Source: Salinispora mooreana
GTDB lineage: Bacteria > Actinomycetota > Actinomycetes > Mycobacteriales > Micromonosporaceae
DNA length: 64,000 nucleotides
Direction of reading: 5' to 3'
NCBI RefSeq assembly: GCF_000379065.1
Contig: NZ_KB900614.1
Span: 5,014,325-5,078,324 of the forward strand
How positions within the stretch are numbered: the stretch's first letter is position 1; every line of letters begins with the position of its first letter. Both the position numbers and the translations under genes were made by a program. The notes beneath the pieces were generated by a model that was given only the letters and a program-made list of their open reading frames with translations, had not been told where the DNA came from and did no database searches. Below, in pieces: positions 16,796 to 24,430 of the stretch.

Positions 16796-17269
16796 CTACG
16801 GGTGGCGACGCCGACTCCGCTGCGCCGACTCTCTGCCGGGTGTCGCCCCGGCTGCTGCCGACCGTGCCCGAGCTCTGCGGGTCGCGCGCAGCAACAGTCC
16901 GGCGTAGAGCAGCAACAGGGCGTCCTGGAGCAGCACGAACCAGCCGAGTCCCTGGGTCAGGAAGCGCCCGAAGCAACCGCAGTTGTCGACTGTCAGCCCC
17001 CGCGCGAACGCCTGTGCCGCCAGGACGGCCCAGGTCACCGCCACCCCCGTATAGATCCAGGCCGGGGTCAGCGCGCACGACCGTGGTCGGGTCAGTAGCC
17101 AGAGCCCACCGGTCAGTTCCCCCAGGATCAGCACCGCGGCCAGCCACGGCAACGCCGCCGCGGGCGCGATCTCGTACGCGGCGAGGATGTCTGGCATCGC
17201 GGGCCACGACACCAGCTGGCCTGCTCCCATCGCCGTGAGGATGGCCCCCAGGACAGCACGAAGCCACAT
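16796..17269 (-). CDS. MauE/DoxX-like membrane protein
   Basis: 157 aa with four predicted transmembrane helices (about 3-22, 40-60, 68-90, 108-130). The CGCFGRFL motif after the third helix is the signature of MauE-type proteins, which support disulfide or quinone-linked redox steps. No mauA or mauB partner is nearby, so a role in methylamine oxidation is not supported. It reads away from the TetR-SDR pair, with its start 112 bases from the TetR start. Confidence 0.78.
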   Translation of the reverse strand: MWLRAVLGAILTAMGAGQLVSWPAMPDILAAYEIAPAAALPWLAAVLILGELTGGLWLLTRPRSCALTPAWIYTGVAVTWAVLAAQAFARGLTVDNCGCFGRFLTQGLGWFVLLQDALLLLYAGLLLRATRRARARSAAAGATPGRESAQRSRRRHP

Positions 17270-17343
17270 GAGCCGACGCTAGCGGCAGAACCCAGCTCCA
17301 GCACCACAAAAACAGCTGGCTGCCCGGGCACCCCAGCTGCTTT

Positions 17344-17361
17344 AATGAACGAACAGTCATT
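17344..17361. promoter_or_regulatory. TetR-type operator upstream of the tetR-SDR pair
   Basis: AATGAACGAACAGTCATT carries the dyad AATGA-N8-TCATT and the TGAACGAACAGTCA core common to operators of many TetR regulators. It lies 20-37 bases before the chosen TetR start and so could mediate autorepression of the two-gene unit. Confidence 0.65.
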
Positions 17362-17380
17362 TATTAATGAGGGAGTGGCG

Positions 17381-17998
17381 ATGGTGGGACGCCCGCGCGG
17401 GGTTGACAACGCGGTGATCCTGCGTGCAACGACGCAGGTCATGGGACAGGTGGGTCCGGCGGGCCTCACGTTGGCCGCCGTGGCACGCGAGGTCGGGCTG
17501 GCGCCGGCGACCCTGGTACAGCGCTTCGGCTCCAAACACGGCCTACTCCTCGCCCTCGCCAACCAGACGGAGAAGGACATGAGCGAGCTGGTGGGGCGAG
17601 TGCGCCGGTCGCACGATTCGGCGCTCGGGGCCCTGGCGGCGCTGATGGTGCGCTCCTTGGCGGCGCTGAGCACCCCGGAGAGCTACGCCAATCACCTGGC
17701 ATTCCTGTGCATGGACCTCGGTGATCCGCAGCTCTACGAACGGGCCCTGGCCATACACCACACTCAGCAACGAATGATCGAGCAACTACTCACGGAGGCA
17801 GTGGGCGCCGGCGAGCTCCGCACCAACAGCAGCCCCACAGCCCTGGCCCGCACGGTGCAGGCGGTCATCGCCGGCTCCGGCCTGAACTGGGCCCTGGAGC
17901 GCGAAGGCGGCCTCGAACAGCGGCTCCGGCAGCAGCTCGACGCGGTGCTGGCACCCCACCTGCCGCCGCACGCCAACCCTGATATGGAGGAGTCATGA
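17381..17998 (+). CDS. TetR-family transcriptional regulator
   Basis: 205 aa from the ATG at 17381, chosen because gggag at 17371-17375 is well spaced. A further ATG at 17345 lies inside the operator and is unlikely. The N-terminal HTH is LTLAAVAREVGLAPATLVQRFGSKHGLLLAL (about 26-56). The C-terminal ligand-binding domain is all helical with no recognisable ligand signature. The stop overlaps the SDR start by 4 nt, so regulator and dehydrogenase are co-transcribed, probably under autorepression through the 17344-17361 dyad. Confidence 0.9.
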   Translation: MVGRPRGVDNAVILRATTQVMGQVGPAGLTLAAVAREVGLAPATLVQRFGSKHGLLLALANQTEKDMSELVGRVRRSHDSALGALAALMVRSLAALSTPESYANHLAFLCMDLGDPQLYERALAIHHTQQRMIEQLLTEAVGAGELRTNSSPTALARTVQAVIAGSGLNWALEREGGLEQRLRQQLDAVLAPHLPPHANPDMEES

Positions 17999-18906
17999 CC
18001 ATTGACGCACGCCCACTGGCCGGAAAGGTGGCCCTGGTCGCCGGCGGCACCCGAGGCGGCGGACGGGGCATCGCCATCGAGCTCGGCGCCGCCGGCGCGA
18101 CGGTGTACGTCACCGGACGAAGCGGCGCCGGCCAACGCTCCCACCTGGCCCGCCCGGAGACCATCGAGCAGACCGCCGAGCTAGTCACCGCCGCCGGTGG
18201 ACTGGGTATTGCCGTCCGAACCGACCACAGCCGTCCCGACGAGGTCCAGGCGCTCGTCGACAAGGTCGCCACAGAGCAGGACGGTCAGCTCGACATCCTG
18301 GTCAACTCCGTGTGGGGCGGGGACCCGCTGGTTGACTGGGAACATCCCCTGTGGGAACAGGAGCTGGACACCGGTCTGCGGCTGCTGCGGCAGGCGGTGG
18401 AGACCCACATCATCACCAGCCGGTACGCCCTCCCCCTCCTGGTCGCCCGCCGCAGCGGCCTGGTCGTGGAGGTGACCGACGGCAACACCGCCCGCTACCG
18501 TGGCAGCCTCTTCTACGACCTGGCGAAATCCGCGGTCATCCGCCTCGCCGTCGCCCAGGCTGCCGAGCTCAAGCCCCACGGCGTGGCGGCCGTAGCCATC
18601 ACGCCGGGCTTTCTCCGTTCAGAGGCCATGCTGGAACACTTCGGTGTCACCGAGGCCAACTGGCGCGACGGCGTAGCCCAGGACCCGAACTTCGCCCACT
18701 CCGAGACCCCGGCCTACCTCGGTCAGGCTGTCGCGGCGCTGGCCGCAGACCCGAACATCATGGCCAAGACCGGGCGCGCCCTGGCCACCTGGGGCCTCTA
18801 CCGGGAGTACGGGTTCACCGATGCCGACGGCAGCCAACCGGACTTCGCCGCCCACTGGGCCAAAAACCTGGCCGAACAGCACGGGCCCCTGGGGGAACCG
18901 CTCTGA
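17995..18906 (+). CDS. SDR-family oxidoreductase
   Basis: 303 aa. A Rossmann-fold NAD(P)-dependent dehydrogenase/reductase: the glycine-rich GGTRGGGRGIA (about 18-28), DILVNSVWG in place of the usual NNAG, and the catalytic YDLAKSA (Y-x3-K) are visible. The insert between strands, PLWEQELDTGLRLLRQ, and the long C-terminus with WATWGLYREYGFTDADGSQPD match a group of about 300-aa actinobacterial SDRs usually next to a TetR gene. The substrate is unknown. Confidence 0.9.
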   Translation: MTIDARPLAGKVALVAGGTRGGGRGIAIELGAAGATVYVTGRSGAGQRSHLARPETIEQTAELVTAAGGLGIAVRTDHSRPDEVQALVDKVATEQDGQLDILVNSVWGGDPLVDWEHPLWEQELDTGLRLLRQAVETHIITSRYALPLLVARRSGLVVEVTDGNTARYRGSLFYDLAKSAVIRLAVAQAAELKPHGVAAVAITPGFLRSEAMLEHFGVTEANWRDGVAQDPNFAHSETPAYLGQAVAALAADPNIMAKTGRALATWGLYREYGFTDADGSQPDFAAHWAKNLAEQHGPLGEPL

Positions 18907-18979
18907 CCCGATGCCACACCTCGGGGTGCGTCGTCGCGGCAGCGGCATGGTGTCTGGCCGCGACGGGTATGGGTGGGGT

Positions 18980-19372
18980 ATGGAGCATTTCAGGATCGGG
19001 ACTGTCGCCCAGGAGAGTGCGGATTTCCGTCAGGTGTTGTGGACCGGGGAGCACACCCAACTGGTCGTCATGACCATCCCACCCGGTGGGGAGATCGGCG
19101 CGGAGGTCCATGAGCACACCGACCAGATCCTGACCTTCGTCAGCGGCGTCGGCGAGGCGCTGATCGCCGGCGAGAAGCGGGACATCGCCCAGGGCGACCT
19201 GGTGGCAGTGCCCGCCGGCACCAGGCACAACATCGTCAATGCCGGACCGAACCCGTTGGTGCTCTACACGATCTACGGCCCACCGGAGCACGCCGACCAG
19301 GCGGTGCATCACACCAAGGAGGAGGCCGACCAGGCCGAGGCCGCGGGCATGGACAGGCCGCCGACCGGCTGA
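18980..19372 (+). CDS. Small cupin-domain protein
   Basis: 130 aa from the ATG at 18980 behind a gggtgggg site. Single cupin: motif 1 is GGEIGAEVHEHTDQILTFVSG (H-x-H and E/Q metal ligands) and motif 2 is VPAGTRHNIVNAG. MEHFRIGTVAQESADFRQVLWTG is the usual lead strand. The metal-binding pocket appears complete. Reaction unknown; the family covers isomerases, dioxygenases and storage-type proteins. Its 74-base distance from the SDR leaves co-transcription open. Confidence 0.87.
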   Translation: MEHFRIGTVAQESADFRQVLWTGEHTQLVVMTIPPGGEIGAEVHEHTDQILTFVSGVGEALIAGEKRDIAQGDLVAVPAGTRHNIVNAGPNPLVLYTIYGPPEHADQAVHHTKEEADQAEAAGMDRPPTG

Positions 19373-19392
19373 GCCCGGGAGCCTCCCGCGCC

Positions 19393-19434
19393 AGGTCGCC
19401 GCCCCGATGAGTGATCAACCGGGGCGGCGGACCT
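19393..19434. terminator. Hairpin terminator after the cupin gene
   Basis: AGGTCGCCGCCCCG pairs with CGGGGCGGCGGACCT across a 13-base loop. It lies between the convergent cupin and cellulase genes. There is no U-tract, as is usual in high-GC actinomycetes. Confidence 0.7.
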
Positions 19435-19484
19435 GATCTGGGATGATCTACATCGACCTCCAGGGGTCGCGCACGGTGGGTCGG

Positions 19485-20873
19485 TCAGAAGTCGTCAGCG
19501 GTACGCATGCGGTCACGAATCCAGCTGCCGGCCGGCTTGAGTGGGCCCGTGCCGCCGAAGTCGCCGCTGGCACACGTTCCCGTGGTGAAGACCGCGCCGG
19601 AGCGGAAGTCGTCGGAGTAGTTCCAGTTTGCCCAACTGATCTTCTTGCTCGCCATCAGGTCGAGGTAGCGCTGGGACATGGTGAAGTCGTTCGGGCCGTC
19701 GCCGGTGTACTGCTGGGTGCCGAACTCGGTCACGAAGATCGGGATTCGGTCGGCCGCAGCCGCCAGGGTGTGGTAGTACAGGTCCCCGTGTGATGCCGCG
19801 TAGAAGTGGAAGACGTACATCACGTTGCTGGCCGCCACCGGGTTGGCGGTGATGGCGTCCACGCCGCCGCCACTTCCGGAGACACCGAGCGACGACCAGT
19901 CGGGAGTGCCGACGAGCACCACAGCCTCCGGGTCCCGCGCCCGGATGACCGGGATGACCTGGTCGGCGTAGCTCTTGACCGCACCCCAGCTGACCCCGTT
20001 CGGCTCGTTCGCGATCTCGTAGAGGACGTTCGCCTTGTCCCGGTGCCGGTCGGCGATCTCGGCGAAGAAGGTCTGCGCGCGCGACAGGTTGTAGTTGGGG
20101 TCTCCCGGCGTGAGCATGTGCCAGTCAACGATCACGTAGAGGCCACGAGCGGTAGCCATCTCGATGTAGTCATGGACCAGGTCGGTGAAGCCACGCGGGT
20201 CGGTCTCGTAGCCGCCTTCCTGGATGTACATCGAGATCCGCAGGACGTCGGCGCCCCACTGCTGGGCGAGGACGTCGAGGGAGGCGCTGGTCGCGCAGTT
20301 GGCGTACCACTGCAGACCGTGGGTGCTCATGCCCCGCAGTTGGATCGCCTTGCCGTTGTCGTTACAGAGCTGCTCACCGCAGACCCGTAGCTGTCCGTTC
20401 GCCGCAACCGGCGTGCTACCGGGAGGCGCGGTGGTCGGTGGCGGCGAGGGTGGACTGGTCGTCGGAGGAACCGTCGGCTCGCACGGCTGACCGTTGAGCA
20501 GACAACTGCTCGGGCTGCCAGAGCCGGCACCGAGGAAGCCGAACGTCACCGAGGCACCCGGTGCGATCGTGCCGTTCCAGTGCTGGTTGGTGAAGCGGTA
20601 GTGCTGCCCGTCGCGGTCCATCAGCGCGTTCCAGTACGAGCCGATGCTGGTGCCCGCTGGCAGGTCGAACTCGACCTGCCAGGAGTTCAGGGTGCTGCTC
20701 CCCCCGTTGGTGATGGTGTATCGACCTTCCCAGCCACTACCCCAGTCGGAGACCTTGGCGAACGTCGCGGTCGGCGTGGCCGCCGCGGTCGCGGTGGTGG
20801 TGGCCACCATGGCCCCCGCGGCCACGACCGCGAAGATGCCGGCCAGGGCCACAGTCCTCATGCCCAGCTTCAT
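19485..20873 (-). CDS. Secreted GH5 cellulase with N-terminal CBM2
   Basis: 462 aa from the ATG at 20873, preferred over an in-frame TTG 18 bases upstream because ggagg sits 5 bases before it. A signal peptide ends near residue 33 (VATTTATAAATPT). A CBM2 cellulose-binding module follows (about 35-115, with conserved Trp in SDWGSGWEGRYTITN and SWQVEFDLP), then a Pro/Thr linker (about 132-158) and a GH5 catalytic domain (about 160-455). The acid/base is E290 in EIANEPN and the nucleophile E383 in VTEFG. It is an endo-beta-1,4-glucanase by family. No CebR-type operator is visible. Confidence 0.93.
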   Translation of the reverse strand: MKLGMRTVALAGIFAVVAAGAMVATTTATAAATPTATFAKVSDWGSGWEGRYTITNGGSSTLNSWQVEFDLPAGTSIGSYWNALMDRDGQHYRFTNQHWNGTIAPGASVTFGFLGAGSGSPSSCLLNGQPCEPTVPPTTSPPSPPPTTAPPGSTPVAANGQLRVCGEQLCNDNGKAIQLRGMSTHGLQWYANCATSASLDVLAQQWGADVLRISMYIQEGGYETDPRGFTDLVHDYIEMATARGLYVIVDWHMLTPGDPNYNLSRAQTFFAEIADRHRDKANVLYEIANEPNGVSWGAVKSYADQVIPVIRARDPEAVVLVGTPDWSSLGVSGSGGGVDAITANPVAASNVMYVFHFYAASHGDLYYHTLAAAADRIPIFVTEFGTQQYTGDGPNDFTMSQRYLDLMASKKISWANWNYSDDFRSGAVFTTGTCASGDFGGTGPLKPAGSWIRDRMRTADDF

Positions 20874-20949
20874 CTGCCCTCCTAGAGACAACGCCCGATC
20901 AGCTCGGCCGCGGCTGGTGTCGGGACAGGGACTCCACGTGGCACGCTTT

Positions 20950-20964
20950 GTTAATATACTTAAC
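20950..20964. promoter_or_regulatory. AT-rich inverted repeat upstream of the cellulase gene
   Basis: GTTAATATACTTAAC is a GTTAA-N5-TTAAC dyad within the AT-rich 5' region of the cellulase gene, 77 bases before its ATG. The position suits an operator or promoter element. Confidence 0.45.
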
Positions 20965-21017
20965 TATATCGTGACCTGTCTATACAATGTTGACCTGGAT
21001 CTGCCCGACTATCGTGC

Positions 21018-21515
21018 TCACTGATGGGAGTCGAGGCGCTGGGTCGAGCCTGCCGCCAGAGCTTCAGAAACCTGGTGGACGCCGCTGCGGATCATGCCGC
21101 CGTACTGGTCGTCGGGGAGGTGCGTAACCAGACTCTGGGCCTGCGCCAGATGCTTCCGCGCTCGCGCGGGGTCACCCAGACGCCGATGATCATCGGCGAG
21201 GTTGAGGTGCAGTGAGGGCAGGAGGAGCTGCACCCGCCACGCATGGTCGTACCGCTGGGCACGTTCGTCGGTAAGGGCGTCAGCGGCGGCGAGGGCACGC
21301 TCGTCCCACTCGAGTTCAGCCTGGGTGGTGTCCTGCAGATCAGCCAGGTAGTGGGCGAGGGTGCACCGGTGTAGCGCATCACCGGCGGCCTCGATCTGCT
21401 CCCAGAGTGCGGTGAGAACGTCGCGGGCCTGGGAGCGCTGCCCGGATCGGCCGAGTTCCACCGCGGCGCCGATGCTCGCCATCGTCTCGTCGGGCACGGC
21501 TCGAGCCTGTTCCAT
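21018..21515 (-). CDS. Small helical-repeat (TPR-like) protein
   Basis: 165 aa, all alpha-helical by composition. Paired helices with TPR-like spacing are suggested at SIGAAVELGRSGQRSQARDVLTALWEQ, HRCTLAHYLADLQDTTQAELEWDERALAAAD and HLNLADDHRRLGDPARARKHLAQAQ. It starts 8 bases after the stop of the MerR-clamp gene and so is in the same transcript. Actinobacterial genomes often carry such a short TPR-like gene beside a MerR-type regulator; no biochemical role is known to me. Confidence 0.75.
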   Translation of the reverse strand: MEQARAVPDETMASIGAAVELGRSGQRSQARDVLTALWEQIEAAGDALHRCTLAHYLADLQDTTQAELEWDERALAAADALTDERAQRYDHAWRVQLLLPSLHLNLADDHRRLGDPARARKHLAQAQSLVTHLPDDQYGGMIRSGVHQVSEALAAGSTQRLDSHQ

Positions 21516-21523
21516 GATCCTCC

Positions 21524-22159
21524 TCAGGTTTCGGATTGTGGGCTGGCCGCTACCGGCATCACCACGGTGGTGATGTCGCCGTCATCGGCGCAGCGAAGAA
21601 CAGCGGGTAGGTGGGGTTGGCTGATCTGCAGCATCACGTCCGGCCCGAGGCTGGCCACCAGCGCCGGGTACAGCGTGGCGGCGCGGAAGCTGATCGCCAC
21701 TGGCGCACCGGTGATGTCGGCGGGAACCGCTCTCGGCCTCCCCTGACCTGGCGACGACGTCACGGTCAGATCGCCGTGCACCACGAAGTCCAGGCGCGCC
21801 TGTGGACCCGCTGCGATGGTGGCCAGCAGTAGGTCCCGCGGCACGACCACCTGGGTCCGCCACTCCGGTAGCGCGTCGAGGACGATCCGGTAGGCGGGGA
21901 AGTCTTCCGCGATTGTCGACAGCCGCCGTTGGCCGCCGGGAGCGGTGAGCTGAACGTACGAATCGGCAGTTTGCCGGATCAGGGTGACCTCGTCGAGCTG
22001 ATCCGGCGAGTAGTACCGGTATCCAGTGATCGGGTCGACCGCACGGGGTCGCACGAGACCACAGTCGTCGTAGAAGCGCAGGGCGCTGGTGCTGACCTTC
22101 GCAGTCCGCGCGAAGACCCCGATCGTCATCCGATCGTCTTGTTCTGCCACGCCGCCCAT
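21524..22159 (-). CDS. MerR HTH fused to a DNA polymerase III beta-clamp-like domain
   Basis: 211 aa. Residues 11-75 are a MerR-type HTH (MTIGVFARTAKVSTSALRFYDDCGLV, then GYRYYSPDQLDEVTLIRQT). Instead of the usual coiled coil, the rest resembles a sliding-clamp (DnaN) fold: ARLDFVVHGDLTVTSS, then VAISFRAATLYPALVASLG, then LPAVLRCADDGDITTVVMPV, which parallels the last beta-clamp domain ending in MPV/MPMRL. Databases hold actinobacterial proteins of this kind under a beta-subunit family name. It is shorter than those I recall. It is unlikely to encircle DNA and more likely dimerises or senses a ligand through the clamp module. Confidence 0.8.
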   Translation of the reverse strand: MGGVAEQDDRMTIGVFARTAKVSTSALRFYDDCGLVRPRAVDPITGYRYYSPDQLDEVTLIRQTADSYVQLTAPGGQRRLSTIAEDFPAYRIVLDALPEWRTQVVVPRDLLLATIAAGPQARLDFVVHGDLTVTSSPGQGRPRAVPADITGAPVAISFRAATLYPALVASLGPDVMLQISQPHLPAVLRCADDGDITTVVMPVAASPQSET

Positions 22160-22165
22160 CCTGAG

Positions 22166-22184
22166 CCTTCAACCAACCTGAAGG
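22166..22184. promoter_or_regulatory. Operator-like dyad before the MerR-clamp gene
   Basis: CCTTCAACCAACCTGAAGG is CCTTCA-N7-TGAAGG, 6 bases upstream of the gene's ATG. A TTGACC hexamer on the minus strand (22183-22188) adjoins it. This suits autoregulation by the MerR HTH. Confidence 0.55.
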
Positions 22185-22596
22185 TCAACAACCAACAGGG
22201 GTGGCAGCCACGCATGCTTCTGCCGGCGAATCAGACGAGGGTGGCGGCGCGGGCTGCGGGGCCAGGGCTACGGGCACCCACCCTGGACAGCATGAGCCGA
22301 CGTGGCACGACCCGCGCCGGAGCAGACGCGGGCCAGTCCCCCGTTGCCGGCACAGTCCCATCGCTGACCAGGCGTGGGGACCAGTTGCCAGTGGGGCCGT
22401 CATTCGGTTGCCGGCCGATGCGTGGCGCGGACCTCCACTGGGCGAATAGCTGACACATCAGTTGTCACCTATTATGCGTCTGTCCACATGAGTGGACAGA
22501 ACATGAGGATAGTCATCGCGCACGGAGTGTTGTCAACTGGTGATGACGGTAAACTTTCGCGCTACTCGCCTCAGGAGACGGAGCTGGAGGTGCCCC
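22185..22596. promoter_or_regulatory. Non-coding stretch with two inverted repeats upstream of the XRE gene
   Basis: About 410 bases without a credible gene. Two dyads stand out: TGACA-N7-TGTCA at 22452-22468 and CTGTCCACATGAGTGGACAG (8-bp arms, 4-base loop) at 22481-22500. TTGTCA at 22531 could be a -35 for the downstream regulator. The dyads are 97-145 bases before that gene's start and may be its operators. Confidence 0.4.
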
Positions 22597-23073
22597 ATGA
22601 CCGACGACACCCCGCGGAGGCTGGGCGACACCGAGCGCTCCCTGGCCGACAAACTCCACCACCTGTACCAACACCGGCTGCCCGCCGGCCGCAAGAAGCC
22701 CTACACCGACCGGGAGGTGGCTGAGGCCGTGCGACGCACGGGTGGGGATGTCTCCGCCAGCTATCTACACGCGCTGCGCACCGGGAAGCGAACGAACCCG
22801 ACCAAACAGCACATGGAGGCGCTGGCCGCGTTCTTCGGCGTCCCCGCCGCGTACTTTCTCAGCGGCGACACCGGCCGTATCGACGCCGAGCTACGGCGAC
22901 TCCAGGAGCTAAGCGACCTCAACGAGGCGCTGCAGACCCCAGGCGTCCGGGCCGTGGCACTCAAGGCGCGGGGCCTGTCCGAAGCCAACCGGGCCAACCT
23001 CGACGCCATCCTGGACCACGTCCTGTCCCTGGAACGAAGCGCCCTTCGGGAGACAACAGACCCCGAAACGTGA
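22597..23073 (+). CDS. XRE-type helix-turn-helix regulator
   Basis: 158 aa from the ATG at 22597 with ggagg 8 bases upstream. The HTH is about residues 37-75 (YTDREVAEAVRRTGGDVSAS, then YLHALRTGKRTNPTKQHMEALAAFFGVPAAYF), the Cro/C1-type layout seen in EspR/NucR-like actinobacterial regulators. The C-terminal 70 residues (RIDAELRRLQELSDLNEALQ, then AVALKARGLSEANRANLDAILDHV) are helical and probably dimerise. The target is unknown. Confidence 0.88.
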   Translation: MTDDTPRRLGDTERSLADKLHHLYQHRLPAGRKKPYTDREVAEAVRRTGGDVSASYLHALRTGKRTNPTKQHMEALAAFFGVPAAYFLSGDTGRIDAELRRLQELSDLNEALQTPGVRAVALKARGLSEANRANLDAILDHVLSLERSALRETTDPET

Positions 23074-23098
23074 CGGACTCCCATCTCCGGTAGTCGGG

Positions 23099-23716
23099 CT
23101 ACAACGTCGCGTCGTCGCCCTGGGGACGGGTCGCCAGGCTGTCGAGATGCCCGGCGAGCACCACGCGGAGGCGGTCCGGCGGCATGAGCTCGGTGTGCGC
23201 CAGCGCGTGGAGGGTGAGCCCGTCGAGCAGGGCGTGCAGTCGGGCCTTCTCCGCACCGAGGTCAGCGCCCCGAGCCACCAACCCGGCCGCCGCGAGTGCC
23301 TCGACAGCAAAGTCGACCACCCGCCGAACCCCCTCGTCGGCCTCGCTGAGCCGCGCCCGGGCCGCCGAGTCAACCTGGGCATGCGAGGTCAGCCACAGCC
23401 ACACCTCAGCGGCTCTGCGGCGCTGCCGATCCAGCGGCAGGAACTCCTCCAGCGCGTGCTGAGCGATCTCGCGGGGCGTCCCGGTCCAGTTCTCCGTGGC
23501 GAAACGTTCGGTCGCCTTGGCTATCACATGCTCCATGGCCAGGACCAACAGGTCAGCCTGGGTGGCAAAGTAGTGCCGCAACGCACTGGGTGACCAGCCG
23601 GCCTCGGCAGCGATGCTACGCACCGTGGCCGCGGCGACGCCGTCCCGGTACACGACGCGCCACATCGCCTCGGCCAGTTCGGCACGGCGCGCCTCGTGGT
23701 CGACGATCTTCGGCAC
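23099..23716 (-). CDS. TetR/BetI-type regulator
   Basis: 205 aa. The N-terminal HTH is ATVRSIAAEAGWSPSALRHYFATQADLLVLAM (about 30-60). The C-terminal domain with VWLWLTSHAQVD, LSEADEGVR and KARLHALLDGLTLHALAH is of the BetI/TetR_C_6 kind. It diverges from the membrane protein gene at 23788, and a perfect TAGTAC-AGC-GTACTA dyad sits between them, so the membrane gene is its likely target. Confidence 0.9.
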   Translation of the reverse strand: MPKIVDHEARRAELAEAMWRVVYRDGVAAATVRSIAAEAGWSPSALRHYFATQADLLVLAMEHVIAKATERFATENWTGTPREIAQHALEEFLPLDRQRRRAAEVWLWLTSHAQVDSAARARLSEADEGVRRVVDFAVEALAAAGLVARGADLGAEKARLHALLDGLTLHALAHTELMPPDRLRVVLAGHLDSLATRPQGDDATL

Positions 23717-23756
23717 GGCTCCTCCGGCGGTCGATGGCGCCCCCCTGCTACGGTAA

Positions 23757-23771
23757 TAGTACAGCGTACTA
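23757..23771. promoter_or_regulatory. TetR-type operator TAGTAC-AGC-GTACTA
   Basis: A perfect 6-bp inverted repeat with a 3-base centre lies in the 71-base gap between divergent tetR and membrane-protein genes. It is 17 bases before the GTG of the latter, in a position to block both promoters. Confidence 0.7.
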
Positions 23772-23787
23772 AAAGAGGGGGGCCTGG

Positions 23788-24357
23788 GTGCTTGTCGCGT
23801 TGATCGTTGCCTGTGAGGTGGCCTTCTGGCTGCTCATCGCGGCCGGGCTAGTGGCCCGATACCCGCTTCGCCTTCCCCGCATCGGCGCCGCCCTGCTCAT
23901 GGCGGTCCCGGCGGTCGACCTTGTCCTACTCGCCGCCACGACGATCGACCTACGCCGTGGCGGCGAGGCCACGGCCGCGCACGGCCTCGCCGCGGCGTAC
24001 CTCGGTTTCACTGTGGCGTTCGGTCACCGCATGGTTCGCTGGGCCGACGTGCGCTTCGCGCACCGCTTCGCTGGCGGGCCGCCACCGTCTCGGCCACCAC
24101 GGTACGGACTGGCGCGTGCCCGGCACGAGTGGCGCGACTGGGCCCGGGGCATGCTCGGCTGGGCCGTGGCCTGCGCTCTCCTGCTCGCTGGTATCGCCTT
24201 CGTCGGGGACGCGGATCGGACCCAGGAGCTCTGGACGTGGATCGGGCGGCTCAGCGTGTTGATGGTGGCCTGGCTCATCTTCTGGCCGCTCGCGTACACG
24301 GTGTTTCCCAAGCGGGAACCGCGCCGCCCCGACCACGCCGTGGGCCCAACCAGGTGA
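23788..24357 (+). CDS. Integral membrane protein, putative target of the adjacent TetR
   Basis: 189 aa from a GTG preceded by agagggggg. Five hydrophobic segments are visible: about 1-22, 31-50, 65-82, 115-135 and 148-170. Between the third and fourth is a basic, Arg-rich cytoplasmic loop (RFAHRFAGG, then ARARHEWRDWARG). I do not recognise a catalytic or transport motif. Pairing with a divergent BetI-type TetR is common for small actinobacterial membrane proteins induced by hydrophobic compounds. Confidence 0.78.
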   Translation: MLVALIVACEVAFWLLIAAGLVARYPLRLPRIGAALLMAVPAVDLVLLAATTIDLRRGGEATAAHGLAAAYLGFTVAFGHRMVRWADVRFAHRFAGGPPPSRPPRYGLARARHEWRDWARGMLGWAVACALLLAGIAFVGDADRTQELWTWIGRLSVLMVAWLIFWPLAYTVFPKREPRRPDHAVGPTR

Positions 24358-24430
24358 GTCGTCAACCGGTACAGCTCCGGTGCTGGTCGGACCGGGCCAG
24401 CACTCCACTACCAACGCGAAGCGGTCAGGT

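Noticed and set aside
16324..17238. Plus-strand gene across the GGCCCC repeat and the mauE gene
   Set aside because: Its ends are antisense to murJ and mauE; only the middle segment has coding character.
17345..17380. Earlier ATG of the TetR gene
   Set aside because: It lies inside the operator dyad; the ATG at 17381 has a well-placed ribosome-binding site.
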